A DNA stretch of 64,000 bases from CAYFIW01 sp964500645 (lineage in GTDB: Bacteria > Chloroflexota > Dehalococcoidia > Lucifugimonadales > UBA826): the NCBI GenBank assembly GCA_964500645.1, contig CAZCOH010000003.1:24691-88690 (forward strand), in the 5' to 3' direction. Each line of letters starts with the position of its first letter. Position 1 is the stretch's first letter. The notes beneath the pieces were generated by a model. That model had not been told where the DNA came from, ran no database searches, and worked only from the letters and a program-made list of their open reading frames with translations. The position numbers were made by a program, and so were the translations under genes. Shown here piece after piece: positions 53,200 through 62,825 of this stretch.

Positions 53200-55465
53200 C
53201 TTGATTTCCAAATACCAGGTCCCCAATTTCATCGAATTTTCCGAAGTCTGTGTTCGAATAATCTTGATCCGTATTACTTCCGATGAAAACGTATTTGACC
53301 TGGTAGCTTGCAAGTAATCTTTTTGTTAATCCGTGATCCTCGGATTCGTATATAACCTTGACGTCTTCAATCCTTTTCTCTATTTCTTGTATTTGACCTC
53401 TCCATTGAATCTGATGACCCGGCCAATTAATTATGTTTGGTATACCAGTACTACTGGATATTTGAGCGTAATTCCCCCATTCTCCGACTATTTCGAGGAT
53501 ACCGTCTTTTGGAGATATATTTTTTCGTGCGTACATGATGGCATTATAAAGTTTCGGGTTATCGACTTTCAGAAATTTTAGTCCGTCCAAAGTTTTGTGC
53601 GGAGATTCAGATGCTCTTGTAGAAATTGAGGCAGGAGCGTAATAGAGTCCCATAGAAACAACAATAACTGTGATCGCAATTACTAGGTTTAATGTCAACT
53701 TTTTCAATCCTGATGAATCTTTCATATAAGCATATAGCGAATACATAGAGTATCCGGCGGGTATGGAAAGTATGATCCAAGCCTGGTAATAAAGCTTAAA
53801 AACCGTGTTCATGCGATTACCATATACATCCCCGATGTATATAAATTCTGGTATTAGTATTAATAACAATCCAGACGATATTAGAAATAATGATAGCGCT
53901 TTTGGACTAAATCCCTGGTTCATAGTTAATGAAATGGTAGTTAGAGAGCATAAGAAAACTAATGCTGTGATCAGTGGAGTGAAGCCCCTGATCCCAGTGT
54001 CTAGATTTGTCCCAATTTCGGTCGTAAATAGGCTGAATATCCACGGCGATATTGCTACCGCAATTGCTATTAATATGTTTGTTTTCCAAAGACGTGAAAT
54101 CGGAGATTTCCAAAAATGCATCAGTGAGCTTGGCATTATCACTATAAAGAGTGGGCCCCACATTATTAAACCATGTCCGATCCCTGTTTTTACTTGGGTA
54201 GTAAATATTCCAGATGCAGAAGTTTGGAAGTCATATAAATATGGGGATAGCAATAGAATACTGAGAATAAGCATAGCAGCTGGTATCCAAAGCATTTTCA
54301 CATCGAGTTTTGAATCTGTAGCTAATATTTTCAAAAAGAATATTGAAAACAAAGAAGCTATTAATATTGGTAAATTCCATAGATTTGAGAAACTAGCTGT
54401 GAATAGACATATTGCCGATATGACACACGTGAAAATGTTTGTTGCATTAAATTGAGTCAACCGTTTGCTATTTGTAAATGTGAACAAAATTGCTATGAAT
54501 GTGACGATAAAAGGCGCAGACATTACGTGTGGATGTAGGTCTCCTAAGAGGTAGCTAAAAAAAGGGAATTCTGTGATCGTGTAATCTAGACCTTTTAGTT
54601 CGCATTGGTTCCCAAAATAATTCGTTATCCTGGAAGCTTTAAACCACCACCAGAAGTCGACTGGTCTCCAGGAATCGACAACTGTAGTAACCTCATCAGT
54701 CATTCCATCAATACAAACCAAGTTCCAAAACGAAGAAGATCCAATCATGTTTTGTCGGATCAGTTCCATAAAGCCTTGCAAATTAGCAAGTAAGATCGCA
54801 GAAATTACTGAAATAATGCCAAATAAAAACCGTGTTGAAAGCTTTGGTATCTTTTTTAACAGAGTCGTAGATAAGCCAAATACACTTATTGCAACAAGGC
54901 TAGGTACAGTGGCCATACTTAGGTTATATGCAATTTCAGGCCTAACTGCAGTAAGTTTACCTATATTTCCGAATATCCAATATCCGAAATAGTAGTAGCT
55001 AATATTCGTATTTTTCATCCAAGGGTCAATTGGACCACCTGTGTCTGAGACCAGCATAGCATTAAGAAACGCAAAATCCATGAGCTGTTCAGTATGGTTT
55101 ATTGCGGGGTTAAGATATCTGACAAATGAAAATAAAAGGAAAGTAACTAGAAATACGCACTCACATGCAAAAAGGTATTTCCATCGGTTTTGTAGATAGG
55201 ACAGGAATTCATTTTTGTTATAAATAACAATATATCCAGATCCTACGATTAGCAGTGCTAGGATCAAGTAAATCCAAATGATCAATGTGCCAAAAGGCAC
55301 AAATAAATTTGTCATCCATGAAGCCAGAGCGATTGTAGCTAATCCTAAGGCTTTCGAAAAACAATAGCCCTTGTCTTCAGATCCAGCAAAAATTTTGAAA
55401 AGAATTGGTAGAAATATAAAACCAATTAATTCAATTACAAGTAACCAAATTAAGGGAGCCATCAT
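53168..55465 (-). CDS. DUF2298 (Chlor_Arch_YYY, TIGR03662) polytopic membrane protein
   Basis: A 765-residue protein with many membrane helices. The diagnostic segments are MDFAFLNAMLVSDTGGPIDP (near residue 128) and NISYYYFGYWIFG, the tyrosine-rich motif that gives the family its name. Later come LGDLHPHVMSAPF and GNRMNTVFKLYYQAW. The fold resembles GT-C glycosyltransferases. Its function is unknown; in this phylum it is regularly beside the TIGR03663 protein. ATG 55465 opens the minus-strand cluster that runs to 48621. Confidence 0.85.
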   Translation of the reverse strand: MMAPLIWLLVIELIGFIFLPILFKIFAGSEDKGYCFSKALGLATIALASWMTNLFVPFGTLIIWIYLILALLIVGSGYIVIYNKNEFLSYLQNRWKYLFACECVFLVTFLLFSFVRYLNPAINHTEQLMDFAFLNAMLVSDTGGPIDPWMKNTNISYYYFGYWIFGNIGKLTAVRPEIAYNLSMATVPSLVAISVFGLSTTLLKKIPKLSTRFLFGIISVISAILLANLQGFMELIRQNMIGSSSFWNLVCIDGMTDEVTTVVDSWRPVDFWWWFKASRITNYFGNQCELKGLDYTITEFPFFSYLLGDLHPHVMSAPFIVTFIAILFTFTNSKRLTQFNATNIFTCVISAICLFTASFSNLWNLPILIASLFSIFFLKILATDSKLDVKMLWIPAAMLILSILLLSPYLYDFQTSASGIFTTQVKTGIGHGLIMWGPLFIVIMPSSLMHFWKSPISRLWKTNILIAIAVAISPWIFSLFTTEIGTNLDTGIRGFTPLITALVFLCSLTTISLTMNQGFSPKALSLFLISSGLLLILIPEFIYIGDVYGNRMNTVFKLYYQAWIILSIPAGYSMYSLYAYMKDSSGLKKLTLNLVIAITVIVVSMGLYYAPASISTRASESPHKTLDGLKFLKVDNPKLYNAIMYARKNISPKDGILEIVGEWGNYAQISSSTGIPNIINWPGHQIQWRGQIQEIEKRIEDVKVIYESEDHGLTKRLLASYQVKYVFIGSNTDQDYSNTDFGKFDEIGDLVFGNQDGPRIYRIRE

Positions 55466-55614
55466 GGAATCATTATATGTCTACATCTGGTGATTCGTAA
55501 CACTTTTGTAATCTACATGCTCACGTTGATATTTTCAGTTTTTCAGAGAGAAACCATTGAAAGTGATTCAAGCATCATTGCGCTTATGTTCCCTAAAGTT
55601 AATATGGAAGTCAA

Positions 55615-56970
55615 TTACTGGATTAAGGGTCTTTGTAAGTGAAAATCTGAAGTTTTTTGAAAATTGTGAGCAATTCTCAACGTCAGATCGTCTGTGTGTT
55701 TTTTAGTAGAAATCATAAGTCCGGTTGGTAGCCCATCTTTGTCAAAGCCATTTGGTATCGATATGGATGGCTGCCTGGATTGATTGAATACTCTCGTATT
55801 CCTACTTTTGTAGTCAATATTGTTGTGTTTGTCACCTATGATTTCAGCAACTTGATTACATGTTGGGACTATATAGCCGTCTATATTCCCTGCATGTAGT
55901 GTTCTTTCAAATTCCAACTCTAAATTTGCGCGCCATTCTAAGGATCTTACATATTCATGCGCAGAGTCATCGAGACCTGCCAACAATGAATTTCGCACCT
56001 CTTCCCCTATTAATTGACTGTTTTCTCTAAGAATATCTTCTATATATGTTGCCCCTTCTACACGGACAATAGAGTTAGGCGTATATCTCACATTTGGTTC
56101 AGACTCAGTTATTTTGACACCGATTGTAGATAGTAATTTTAAAGATTCCTCAAAGGAGTCTATGACAGAAGATTCACAATTCTCTAATAGGCTTGGGATG
56201 ATCGCTAACGTCAAACCTTTGACTGAATGTTCTATTTTATTTGTAAAGGATTTATTCACATGTGGGTCTAGCATAGATTCCAACAAAAGAGCGCATTCAT
56301 ATGCCGATCTTGCCATAGGTCCGGCGTGATCCAAGGTTTTTGACAAAGGTATGATTCCTTCAGTGCTTACTAGTCCGTAGGTTGGTTTATGTCCTGTTAT
56401 TCCGCAGAACGCCGCAGGGTTTCTGACGGATCCACCAGTGTCCGTTCCAAGTGCTGCTGGAATTTGGCCAGCGGATAGAGCTGCTCCTGATCCACCTGAA
56501 GAGCCTCCGGGAACGCGGTCCAGATTCCAAGGATTACGAGTGGGCCCATAGTGTGGATTATTGGTAGTCATGCCAAAAGCCAATTCATGTGTGTTGGTTT
56601 TGCCTATCATAATCATACCGGCTTGGGTTAGCAGTTCCACAACTTTAGAATTTCTTTCGGGGATTCTATTGTGATATGCCAAAGTTCCACCCGCAGTTGT
56701 TACCCCAGCGGTGTCGTATAGATCCTTCACGGCTAACGGGATTCCATCAAGAGGGCTTTTGGGTCCTTTAGTCGAAAGTCGCCTGTCAGCAGCTTTTGCT
56801 TGTTCGATCGCTAGATCTGCAGTAATAAGAACAAAGGAATTTATAATGGAATTGGTTTTATCTATGTTACTTAGAGTATCTTGAGTAAGTTCAACAGCAG
56901 AAATCACTTTTTTATCTAAAAGGTTTCTGAGATCAATTATTGAACGGTAATCACTGTTAACTGTTTTCAT
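55615..56970 (-). CDS. Amidase-signature family hydrolase (GatA-like)
   Basis: A 451-residue amidase. The Ser-cisSer-Lys triad is visible: Lys in GIPLAVKDLYDTAG (near residue 79), the Gly/Ser-rich PGGSSGGSGAALSAGQIPAA (near residue 149) and the nucleophile region GTDTGGSVRNPAAFCG. It could be a GatA subunit of the tRNA amidotransferase, but gatB and gatC are not adjacent and the C-terminus is shorter than usual, so a general amidase is more likely. ATG 56970 is preferred over TTG 56985. Confidence 0.85.
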   Translation of the reverse strand: MKTVNSDYRSIIDLRNLLDKKVISAVELTQDTLSNIDKTNSIINSFVLITADLAIEQAKAADRRLSTKGPKSPLDGIPLAVKDLYDTAGVTTAGGTLAYHNRIPERNSKVVELLTQAGMIMIGKTNTHELAFGMTTNNPHYGPTRNPWNLDRVPGGSSGGSGAALSAGQIPAALGTDTGGSVRNPAAFCGITGHKPTYGLVSTEGIIPLSKTLDHAGPMARSAYECALLLESMLDPHVNKSFTNKIEHSVKGLTLAIIPSLLENCESSVIDSFEESLKLLSTIGVKITESEPNVRYTPNSIVRVEGATYIEDILRENSQLIGEEVRNSLLAGLDDSAHEYVRSLEWRANLELEFERTLHAGNIDGYIVPTCNQVAEIIGDKHNNIDYKSRNTRVFNQSRQPSISIPNGFDKDGLPTGLMISTKKHTDDLTLRIAHNFQKTSDFHLQRPLIQ

Positions 56971-57082
56971 TTCTGCATAATACAAAAATTTGTACTTAGA
57001 GCAAATAGTGAATCACAAGATGTGAATTCATAATAAGTATCAAATCAAAGTTATATTGAGTCATGTGAGCCTACACAGATAC

Positions 57083-57100
57083 GTTTTTATTTGTAAAAAC
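57083..57100 (-). terminator. AT-rich hairpin downstream of ftsY
   Basis: GTTTTTA (57083-57089) is perfectly complementary to TAAAAAC (57094-57100) around a four-base loop, just past the ftsY stop. The stem is almost purely A-T, so it is a weak terminator candidate. Confidence 0.3.
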
Positions 57101-57104
57101 ATTA

Positions 57105-58052
57105 TTAATTTTTATTTATTTCACTCTCTATTAATGAGTCGACAAACTGATTTGCATCGAACAGTGCCATATCGTTTGCTTCCTCACCAGTACCAACGAA
57201 TAAAATCGGCAATCTAACGTCTTTTACTATTGATAGGGCTATACCTCCTTTCGCAGATCCATCAAGTTTAGAAAGAAATACCCCATCGCACTGTACAGTT
57301 TCTTGGAAGGACCGTGCTTGAGATATTCCATTTTGTCCAGTTGTAGCATCTATGGTTAATAGTACTTTCACCCTGCTATCTCCAGCTTCTCTCATGGATA
57401 TTCTGTGAATCTTTTTCAATTCTTCCATTAAATTAGATTTATCTTGTAGTCTGCCGGCCGTATCAATTATTGCGACGTCGACTTTCCTGCTTTTTGCTGC
57501 AGATATAGTGTCGAAAGCTACGGCTCCAGGGTCCGATCCGGATTGATGGGAAATCATCTGCACTGAAAGTTTGTCTGCCCAAGACTTAAGTTGCTCCGGA
57601 GCAGCAGCTCTAAAAGTGTCGCCAGCACCCACTAGAACTTCTTTGCCATTTTCTAGGTACCAATTTGTCAGTTTAGCGATAGTTGTCGTTTTTCCTGCTC
57701 CGTTTACACCAACCATCAATATAACAAGAGGACTTCCGCTAGTATCCATTATCCAGCTGGGTGGTTGCATGGTTAGTATTTCAATCAATATTTCTTTCAG
57801 CAATAAAAAAACATCATTTTTGGAGTCATTTGATTTATCGGTATAGCGTGTTTTCAACTCAGTAATGATTTGTTCTGAGGTATTTATGCCGACGTCTGAA
57901 GAAACTAAAATGTCTTCTAGATCTTCTAGTAATTCATCATTCAGAAGATTGTTGGCAAACAAATTTTTGATTTGTCCTAACATCGAACCTCTTGTTTTAG
58001 TCAGAGCACCCGTCATATTTTCTTGATTGTTCTTTTTGAAAAACTTGAGCAT
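57105..58052 (-). CDS. ftsY: Signal recognition particle receptor FtsY
   Basis: A 315-residue SRP GTPase. The N domain is followed by the G domain with GVNGAGKTTTIAKL (near residue 115), DTFRAAAPEQLKSWA, DTAGRLQDKSNLMEEL and FLSKLDGSAKGG. It lacks the long acidic A domain of E. coli FtsY, as is usual outside proteobacteria. It docks SRP-ribosome complexes at the membrane. ATG 58052 has AAGGA just upstream. The divergent LysR-type gene starts 95 bases away. Confidence 0.96.
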   Translation of the reverse strand: MLKFFKKNNQENMTGALTKTRGSMLGQIKNLFANNLLNDELLEDLEDILVSSDVGINTSEQIITELKTRYTDKSNDSKNDVFLLLKEILIEILTMQPPSWIMDTSGSPLVILMVGVNGAGKTTTIAKLTNWYLENGKEVLVGAGDTFRAAAPEQLKSWADKLSVQMISHQSGSDPGAVAFDTISAAKSRKVDVAIIDTAGRLQDKSNLMEELKKIHRISMREAGDSRVKVLLTIDATTGQNGISQARSFQETVQCDGVFLSKLDGSAKGGIALSIVKDVRLPILFVGTGEEANDMALFDANQFVDSLIESEINKN

Positions 58053-58147
58053 TTTCCTTTATGTGATCCTTCGTTAATATGTACTTATATAATATTAATT
58101 GCTAGTATATATTTTTACATATGATATTCAAGCGAAGGGAATTTTGA

Positions 58148-59047
58148 ATGGAACTTAGAGAACTGAAAAGTTTTGTGGCTGCCGCTCGTCATAGCAGCGT
58201 GTCGAAGGCGGCAGAAGAGCTGGGGCTGGGTCAACCTACGGTTACGACTCATGTTAAAAAGTTAGAGAAAGAGTTGTCTATGGTGCTTTTTGATAGGATA
58301 ACTAGACCAATACGGCTTACTCTGTCGGGTCAAGCTATTTTTGAATTAGTAGAACCTTTGATTGATGGGATCGAGTCTCTCGCTTCTCGGACCTCGGAGG
58401 CTGAAGAACGTGGACCAGTTACGATCGCTTCGACCCCCGATATTATTCCTCATACCCTGTTGAGGGTTGTTAGAGTTTTTAATGAACTCTACCCCAATGT
58501 ATATCTCAAGATACTTTCAGCAACAAGAACAGAAGTTATATCTATGGTCAGAAAAGGTGAGATAGATGCCGGAATAATCCAATACCCTGAAAGAGGCGAT
58601 GATTTAGATTTTGAACCTTTGTTTCTGTATGAAAGAGTTTTGATAGCTCCGAGAGATCACGATCTTCTTTCCAAACCAATAGATTCGTTAGATCCAATCG
58701 CTGATTATCCTCTCATTTTAATGGCGAGAGGCACCTATACACGTCATATTCTTGAAGAACAACTTCAAAAAAGAGGTCTAAATTATGAGGTGATCATGGA
58801 ACTAGAGAGCATGGATATGATAAAGAAATTTGTATCTCTTGGAATGGGCGTCTCTATAGGTCCAAGATTAGCTATTGAGGAAGAAGATTTAAATGAACTA
58901 GGTATGATCAGTCTCGCTAATTTTCTTCCAGTGGATCAGGCTGGCTTACTCACATTACCTGGAAAGACACTTTCAACGCCGGCGTCTCAATTCATGTCTG
59001 TTATGAGAGAAACACTTAGGGTCTCAGAAGATGATCAGACAGTTTAA
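58148..59047 (+). CDS. LysR-family transcriptional regulator
   Basis: A 299-residue regulator with the N-terminal winged helix-turn-helix (LRELKSFVAAARHSSVSKAAEELGLGQPTVTTHVKKLE in consecutive segments) and a periplasmic-binding-like effector domain. It has a CysB/CbbR-like layout. ATG 58148 has AGGGA eight bases upstream. The target is not evident: its divergent neighbour is ftsY and its convergent neighbour is a sortase. Its 3' end overlaps the sortase 3' end by 32 bases. Confidence 0.93.
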   Translation: MELRELKSFVAAARHSSVSKAAEELGLGQPTVTTHVKKLEKELSMVLFDRITRPIRLTLSGQAIFELVEPLIDGIESLASRTSEAEERGPVTIASTPDIIPHTLLRVVRVFNELYPNVYLKILSATRTEVISMVRKGEIDAGIIQYPERGDDLDFEPLFLYERVLIAPRDHDLLSKPIDSLDPIADYPLILMARGTYTRHILEEQLQKRGLNYEVIMELESMDMIKKFVSLGMGVSIGPRLAIEEEDLNELGMISLANFLPVDQAGLLTLPGKTLSTPASQFMSVMRETLRVSEDDQTV

Positions 59048-60032
59048 CGTCTACTAGTTTGGCGGTTACCAACTGACGATGGTCATAGTAAGGTCTATTT
59101 GAGCATGTCACCAAAACTATGTGATCATTACCAGGGTCATACAGTTCCAGGTCCGATTCATGTAATACTTGTGATTTGATGGCCTGATATACAAACTCGT
59201 TTTTGTCAGTGGAGAGTAGGACGTAAACTGGGTCACCGTCTCTTAGCATGTCGGCTATGTCTGGGAGATTATGAAAAACGTTTCCTTCGCTTTTAATAGG
59301 GCTTTCCAAATGCCCGAAATACCAACCTGTTACGCTTATGTCATAATCCTTATTATATGGAATTCTTCCGACAATATTTTTCGGTGTTTCATATTGCCAT
59401 TCACCATCTTTTTGTACTATTTGTAGATTCTCTATGGTGGAATCGACTCCAATTGCTGGGATTTGCATGTTGACAGGTATTTGCATCAGATCAGCGATAG
59501 TTAAATCTTCAATTCTTTCTGACGACCCCATAGCAGTAATAATTTGAGGACTTTCATTTTTGACAGCCCACATTGGGTCTGCCCAATCTTTAGGATGAGC
59601 CAAAGACGCAAAGTTATCTAAGGCATACCCGTTTAATAAAGGAGTAATAGAATGGGATTCTACAGGGAGTTCTGTGTTTGTAGCCTTTGGTTGGGGCGTT
59701 GAAACAAGTAAGGTCTTCTCCTGATAATATTTTTTTTCCTCAGCAGATAAATCTGTTGTGTTTTCTGGCAGGTGTACTGGTTTGTTATCTGGTGTTATGA
59801 AAGATTTACTGGATTGTTCATTAGCATGAACAAAGTCGCTGTTAGAGTTTTTTTTATCAATGACCATGATTTTAGTCACGTCAGTATTTGCGAGTGGAAT
59901 TGATGCGTTCAAATCATCAAGTTGGCTTCCTGAGTAAAGCCCCAATATGTACATAGATGCTGCAAACAAAATTAGGACCGAACCAATTGTTGCCAAGATT
60001 ACGCCTAATGTTTTTTGTCCAGGTAATTTCAT
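59016..60032 (-). CDS. Sortase family transpeptidase (class D/E-like)
   Basis: A 338-residue protein with one N-terminal membrane helix (LGVILATIGSVLILFAASMYIL), a long Ser/Thr/Pro-rich linker (residues 40-190) and a C-terminal sortase barrel. The catalytic residues are visible as His in GWYFGHLESP (near residue 238), Cys in VLVTCSNR (near residue 310) and Arg in YYDHRQLVTAKLV. Sortases join or anchor surface proteins carrying a sorting signal. No LPXTG-like substrate is seen in this window. It converges on the LysR gene. Confidence 0.85.
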   Translation of the reverse strand: MKLPGQKTLGVILATIGSVLILFAASMYILGLYSGSQLDDLNASIPLANTDVTKIMVIDKKNSNSDFVHANEQSSKSFITPDNKPVHLPENTTDLSAEEKKYYQEKTLLVSTPQPKATNTELPVESHSITPLLNGYALDNFASLAHPKDWADPMWAVKNESPQIITAMGSSERIEDLTIADLMQIPVNMQIPAIGVDSTIENLQIVQKDGEWQYETPKNIVGRIPYNKDYDISVTGWYFGHLESPIKSEGNVFHNLPDIADMLRDGDPVYVLLSTDKNEFVYQAIKSQVLHESDLELYDPGNDHIVLVTCSNRPYYDHRQLVTAKLVDVKLSDHLLRP

Positions 60033-60122
60033 ATGTACACGTAACGCAAATTCATTAATCTTATGTAATTGACTGTTACAAGCGAATTATACGTTAATTG
60101 ACTGTCTTAATATTGGCCTTGA

Positions 60123-60166
60123 AATTAAAAAGGGAGACCAAATTTAATTGGTCTCCCTTTTTAATT
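60123..60166. terminator. Perfect bidirectional terminator hairpin
   Basis: Two 19-base arms (60123-60141 and 60148-60166) are exact reverse complements around a six-base loop. The core is GGGAGACCAA, with A-run and T-run outside. It lies between the zinc-ribbon gene and the sortase gene, both on the minus strand, so it ends the zinc-ribbon transcript. Its outer AATTAAAAAGG/CCTTTTTAATT is the same as in the hairpin at 5264-5312. Confidence 0.9.
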
Positions 60167-60177
60167 CTGCCTGGTGA

Positions 60178-60390
60178 TTATCTGATTCTGGGAGAGTGAG
60201 ACGCTCCACTAGCTATAGGTTCATTCAAATAAACGTCACCGTTACGGATTTTGATATTGAATCCGCAGCTTGGGTTACTGCAAACCCAGGCCTTGTAGTG
60301 AATTGGTGCCCCTTGGCTTCCGAAATCAGATAATGGCAGCAGGCTTCCATCACTGCATTCCCTGCAATCGGGATATGCGCTTTCAGTCAT
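60178..60390 (-). CDS. Small zinc-ribbon protein
   Basis: A 70-residue protein with two cysteine pairs, CRECSDG (near residue 9) and CSNPSCGF (near residue 36), forming a zinc-ribbon-like knuckle. ATG 60390 is chosen because AGGAG lies seven bases upstream. It ends just before a perfect terminator, and it has a good ribosome site, which together support expression. Function unknown; I recognise no named family. Confidence 0.7.
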   Translation of the reverse strand: MTESAYPDCRECSDGSLLPLSDFGSQGAPIHYKAWVCSNPSCGFNIKIRNGDVYLNEPIASGASHSPRIR

Positions 60391-60783
60391 ATACACACTC
60401 CTATCTTCCCAGCATTCTATTTAAAATTACAGGTTCAAGACTAGCATGCTTGTGACAAAAAGAACAAGTATTAATTTGCAATACTGGATTTAATATCTTA
60501 ATAATTGTGATTTAGAAATAAACGTGAAATTAGAGTTTCCTTTCATTATAGTTTTTCGTTAAATGTCCAATTTATTTGGATACATGGTTAGTGAGTTTGT
60601 AACAATGAACTCGACATCTATATATTTATTGGTTTATGGAGTCTTGAAACATGGGTGAAATTAAATCTATCCAACATGGTGATAATTGTAGAAATCCTTC
60701 TATGCAGGGTTTCTACACAAGGATTTGCCTTCAATGTAAATTTTGATTAGTTACATGGAAAATAATTTGCATACCGTGCAGTG
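60391..60783. other. AT-rich intergenic region with one possible small ORF
   Basis: About 390 bases separate the zinc-ribbon gene from the amidohydrolase stop. It is very AT-rich. A promoter-like pair, TTGCAA then TAATAA 17 bases on, lies near 60476. A possible sORF lies at 60651-60746. The zinc-ribbon promoter should also lie here. No structured RNA was recognised. Confidence 0.4.
60651..60746 (+). CDS. Possible 31-residue Cys-containing small ORF
   Basis: ATG 60651 opens 31 codons ending in CRNPSMQGFYTRICLQCKF and TGA. The three cysteines include one CxxC. A weak GGAG lies about nine bases upstream. It could be a tiny zinc protein, a remnant of a zinc-ribbon gene, or chance. Confidence 0.2.
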   Translation: MGEIKSIQHGDNCRNPSMQGFYTRICLQCKF

Positions 60784-61617
60784 TTAGCCAAATAATTTCA
60801 GTGCTGTTAATGATTTTATTTGTCTTTTTGTAAGTGGATCAAAGCCAGATCTGTCGATCTGCTTGAGAATTACATTTGGATTTACCAAAGGGTAGTCGCT
60901 GCCAAATAATATTTTATTTGATCCACAGATTTTTTCTACTACTTGGAAAATCCTAGGATCGTAAAGCAGATTCGTTGCGGCGGTATCAAAATAAACATTT
61001 GAAAAAGTAGCATCAACCTCAGGCATTAATAAATAAAAAGGTAGACCTCCACCCCAGTGGGCTAGAATAATTTCAGATTGAGGAAAATTCGAGACAAATT
61101 CTCCGACAGTTTTTGGATAAGTGGTGCCCTTACCTGAATATTTGTGCCCAACCGGTTCTGAACAATGAATTACAACAGGTATATTTTTAGCATTAGCTAA
61201 TTGCATGAATGGTTCCATCAAAGAATGTTTACCTAAGTCAACTCCGAGGTTGGTTGTGTGGATTTCTCCAATACCCCGAGATCCTCTTATCACGCATCGT
61301 TCAGCTTCATAGATAGCTTTAGGTTCACCGGAGGGTATAATTCCGGTCACTGGAATAAGTCTATCTGGGTATTTTGAGGAGGATTCTAATAAATAGTCGT
61401 TGACGTATTGATTTAATGAATGATCCGTCCATCCCATTCCCATCACCACTGAAATTTCGATACCATGTTCATCCATACAATCTATTAATGCTTCGGCTGT
61501 GCTAGTTTTACTTCTTGGGTTAAACAATTCATTTAAAGTAGAATCGTTTTTTGAGTATTTGGATAGATTTTTGGTAATTTCTAATGGCAGAATATGTGTG
61601 TGGCTGTCTACGATCAT
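60784..61617 (-). CDS. Amidohydrolase family 2 (TIM-barrel) protein
   Basis: A 277-residue metal-dependent hydrolase or decarboxylase. The metal motif DSHTHILP is at the N-terminus, followed by IPVVIHCSEP (near residue 147), IILAHWGG (near residue 185) and ILFGSDYPLVNP (near residue 240) with the catalytic Asp. The family includes ACMSD-like decarboxylases and lactonases; the substrate is not predictable. ATG 61617 is used. It stands alone, transcribed away from the dehydrogenase gene. Confidence 0.88.
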   Translation of the reverse strand: MIVDSHTHILPLEITKNLSKYSKNDSTLNELFNPRSKTSTAEALIDCMDEHGIEISVVMGMGWTDHSLNQYVNDYLLESSSKYPDRLIPVTGIIPSGEPKAIYEAERCVIRGSRGIGEIHTTNLGVDLGKHSLMEPFMQLANAKNIPVVIHCSEPVGHKYSGKGTTYPKTVGEFVSNFPQSEIILAHWGGGLPFYLLMPEVDATFSNVYFDTAATNLLYDPRIFQVVEKICGSNKILFGSDYPLVNPNVILKQIDRSGFDPLTKRQIKSLTALKLFG

Positions 61618-61736
61618 ATTTTGTCCTGTTAAAAGGTCGTAAATTTTTAAAATTTGTTACTTGGACGGCAATGGATTGCCGATTGTATTAATTATTCTGC
61701 ACTAACAAATTGTAAAGTGTAAATTGGGAGTGTTTT

Positions 61737-62774
61737 ATGAAGGCTGTTTATCTAGAGCAACATGGGGGCCCAGAGGTTTTGATCTATGGAGAAGTGGAAG
61801 ATCAGCCAATGGGGGCATCAGAGGTTAGAATAAAAGTTAGAGCCTGTGCCCTTAATAGATTGGATCTTTATACCAGAGCAGGTCTTAGAGGTACTACTAT
61901 CGATTTTGATGGACCTCATGTACTGGGTGCCGATGTGTCAGGTGAAATCGTTGAGGTAGGTAGTGAGGTAAAAAACCTAAGTGAGAATATGAGGGTACTT
62001 GTAAATCCTCGGATTACATGTATGCAATGCAGGTATTGCCTTTCAGGGAAAACTGAGTTTTGTCCAAAATCTTCAATGGTTGGGTCTAGCAAATTTGGTG
62101 GATACGCGGAATTTATAGTCGTTCCTGCTTCTTCAGTAATCCCGATTCCCGATGTTTTAGATTTCGTACAGGCTGCTTCTCTACCTACAGTATTTATGCC
62201 TTCATGGAACATATTGGTTAGGACAGCTCAATTACAGCCATGGGAGACAGCTCTTGTTCCATCTGCTTCTAGCGGCGTAGGTACTGCGGCTATACAGGTT
62301 GCAAAGAATATTTGTGGTTCCAAAGTAATTGCAACCACAAGTACAGACGCAAAAGTCTCAAAAGCATTGGATATCGGTGCGGATTATGCCCTTAACTACA
62401 GAGAGGATAATTTATCTGAAAAAATTAAAGAAATCACCCAAGGGGTTGGTATAGACGTGGTAATTGACCATGTTGGAACTGACTTGTGGAATGCTATTAA
62501 CAGAAGCCTCGCAGTTGGGGCCAGGTATGGTATATGTGGGGTGACGTCAGGGTACCGTGCTGAACTACAAATGGGAGCAATGTTCACGCGATATTTAACA
62601 ATGTTCGGCGTATTTATGGGAAGACCAGAAGATCTGAGACAGATTATATTCCACGCTGGACAGGGAAATATTAAGGGCGTTATAAGTAATACATATCCAT
62701 TGGAAGATGCTAGGAAAGCTCACGAAGATATGGAAGATCTCAATTTCTTTGGTAAGTTGGTACTCACACTATAA
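61737..62774 (+). CDS. MDR-superfamily zinc-binding dehydrogenase / quinone oxidoreductase
   Basis: A 345-residue NAD(P)H-dependent oxidoreductase. The structural zinc site is CMQCRYCLSGKTEFC (near residue 95). The Rossmann motif is SSGVGTAAIQVAKNI (near residue 178). The GHE motif that carries the catalytic zinc ligand in alcohol dehydrogenases is replaced by LGADVSGEI, so the enzyme resembles quinone oxidoreductases with a retained structural zinc. The start is ATG 61737. The substrate is unknown. Confidence 0.88.
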   Translation: MKAVYLEQHGGPEVLIYGEVEDQPMGASEVRIKVRACALNRLDLYTRAGLRGTTIDFDGPHVLGADVSGEIVEVGSEVKNLSENMRVLVNPRITCMQCRYCLSGKTEFCPKSSMVGSSKFGGYAEFIVVPASSVIPIPDVLDFVQAASLPTVFMPSWNILVRTAQLQPWETALVPSASSGVGTAAIQVAKNICGSKVIATTSTDAKVSKALDIGADYALNYREDNLSEKIKEITQGVGIDVVIDHVGTDLWNAINRSLAVGARYGICGVTSGYRAELQMGAMFTRYLTMFGVFMGRPEDLRQIIFHAGQGNIKGVISNTYPLEDARKAHEDMEDLNFFGKLVLTL

Positions 62775-62825
62775 CCAATCTTATTTAGAACTTAGAAGAT
62801 TACTTTAGGCACTAAAATATAATTT

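Noticed and set aside
53805..54455. 216-residue plus-strand frame opposite the DUF2298 gene
   Set aside because: Long only because of codon bias in the real gene; no family features.
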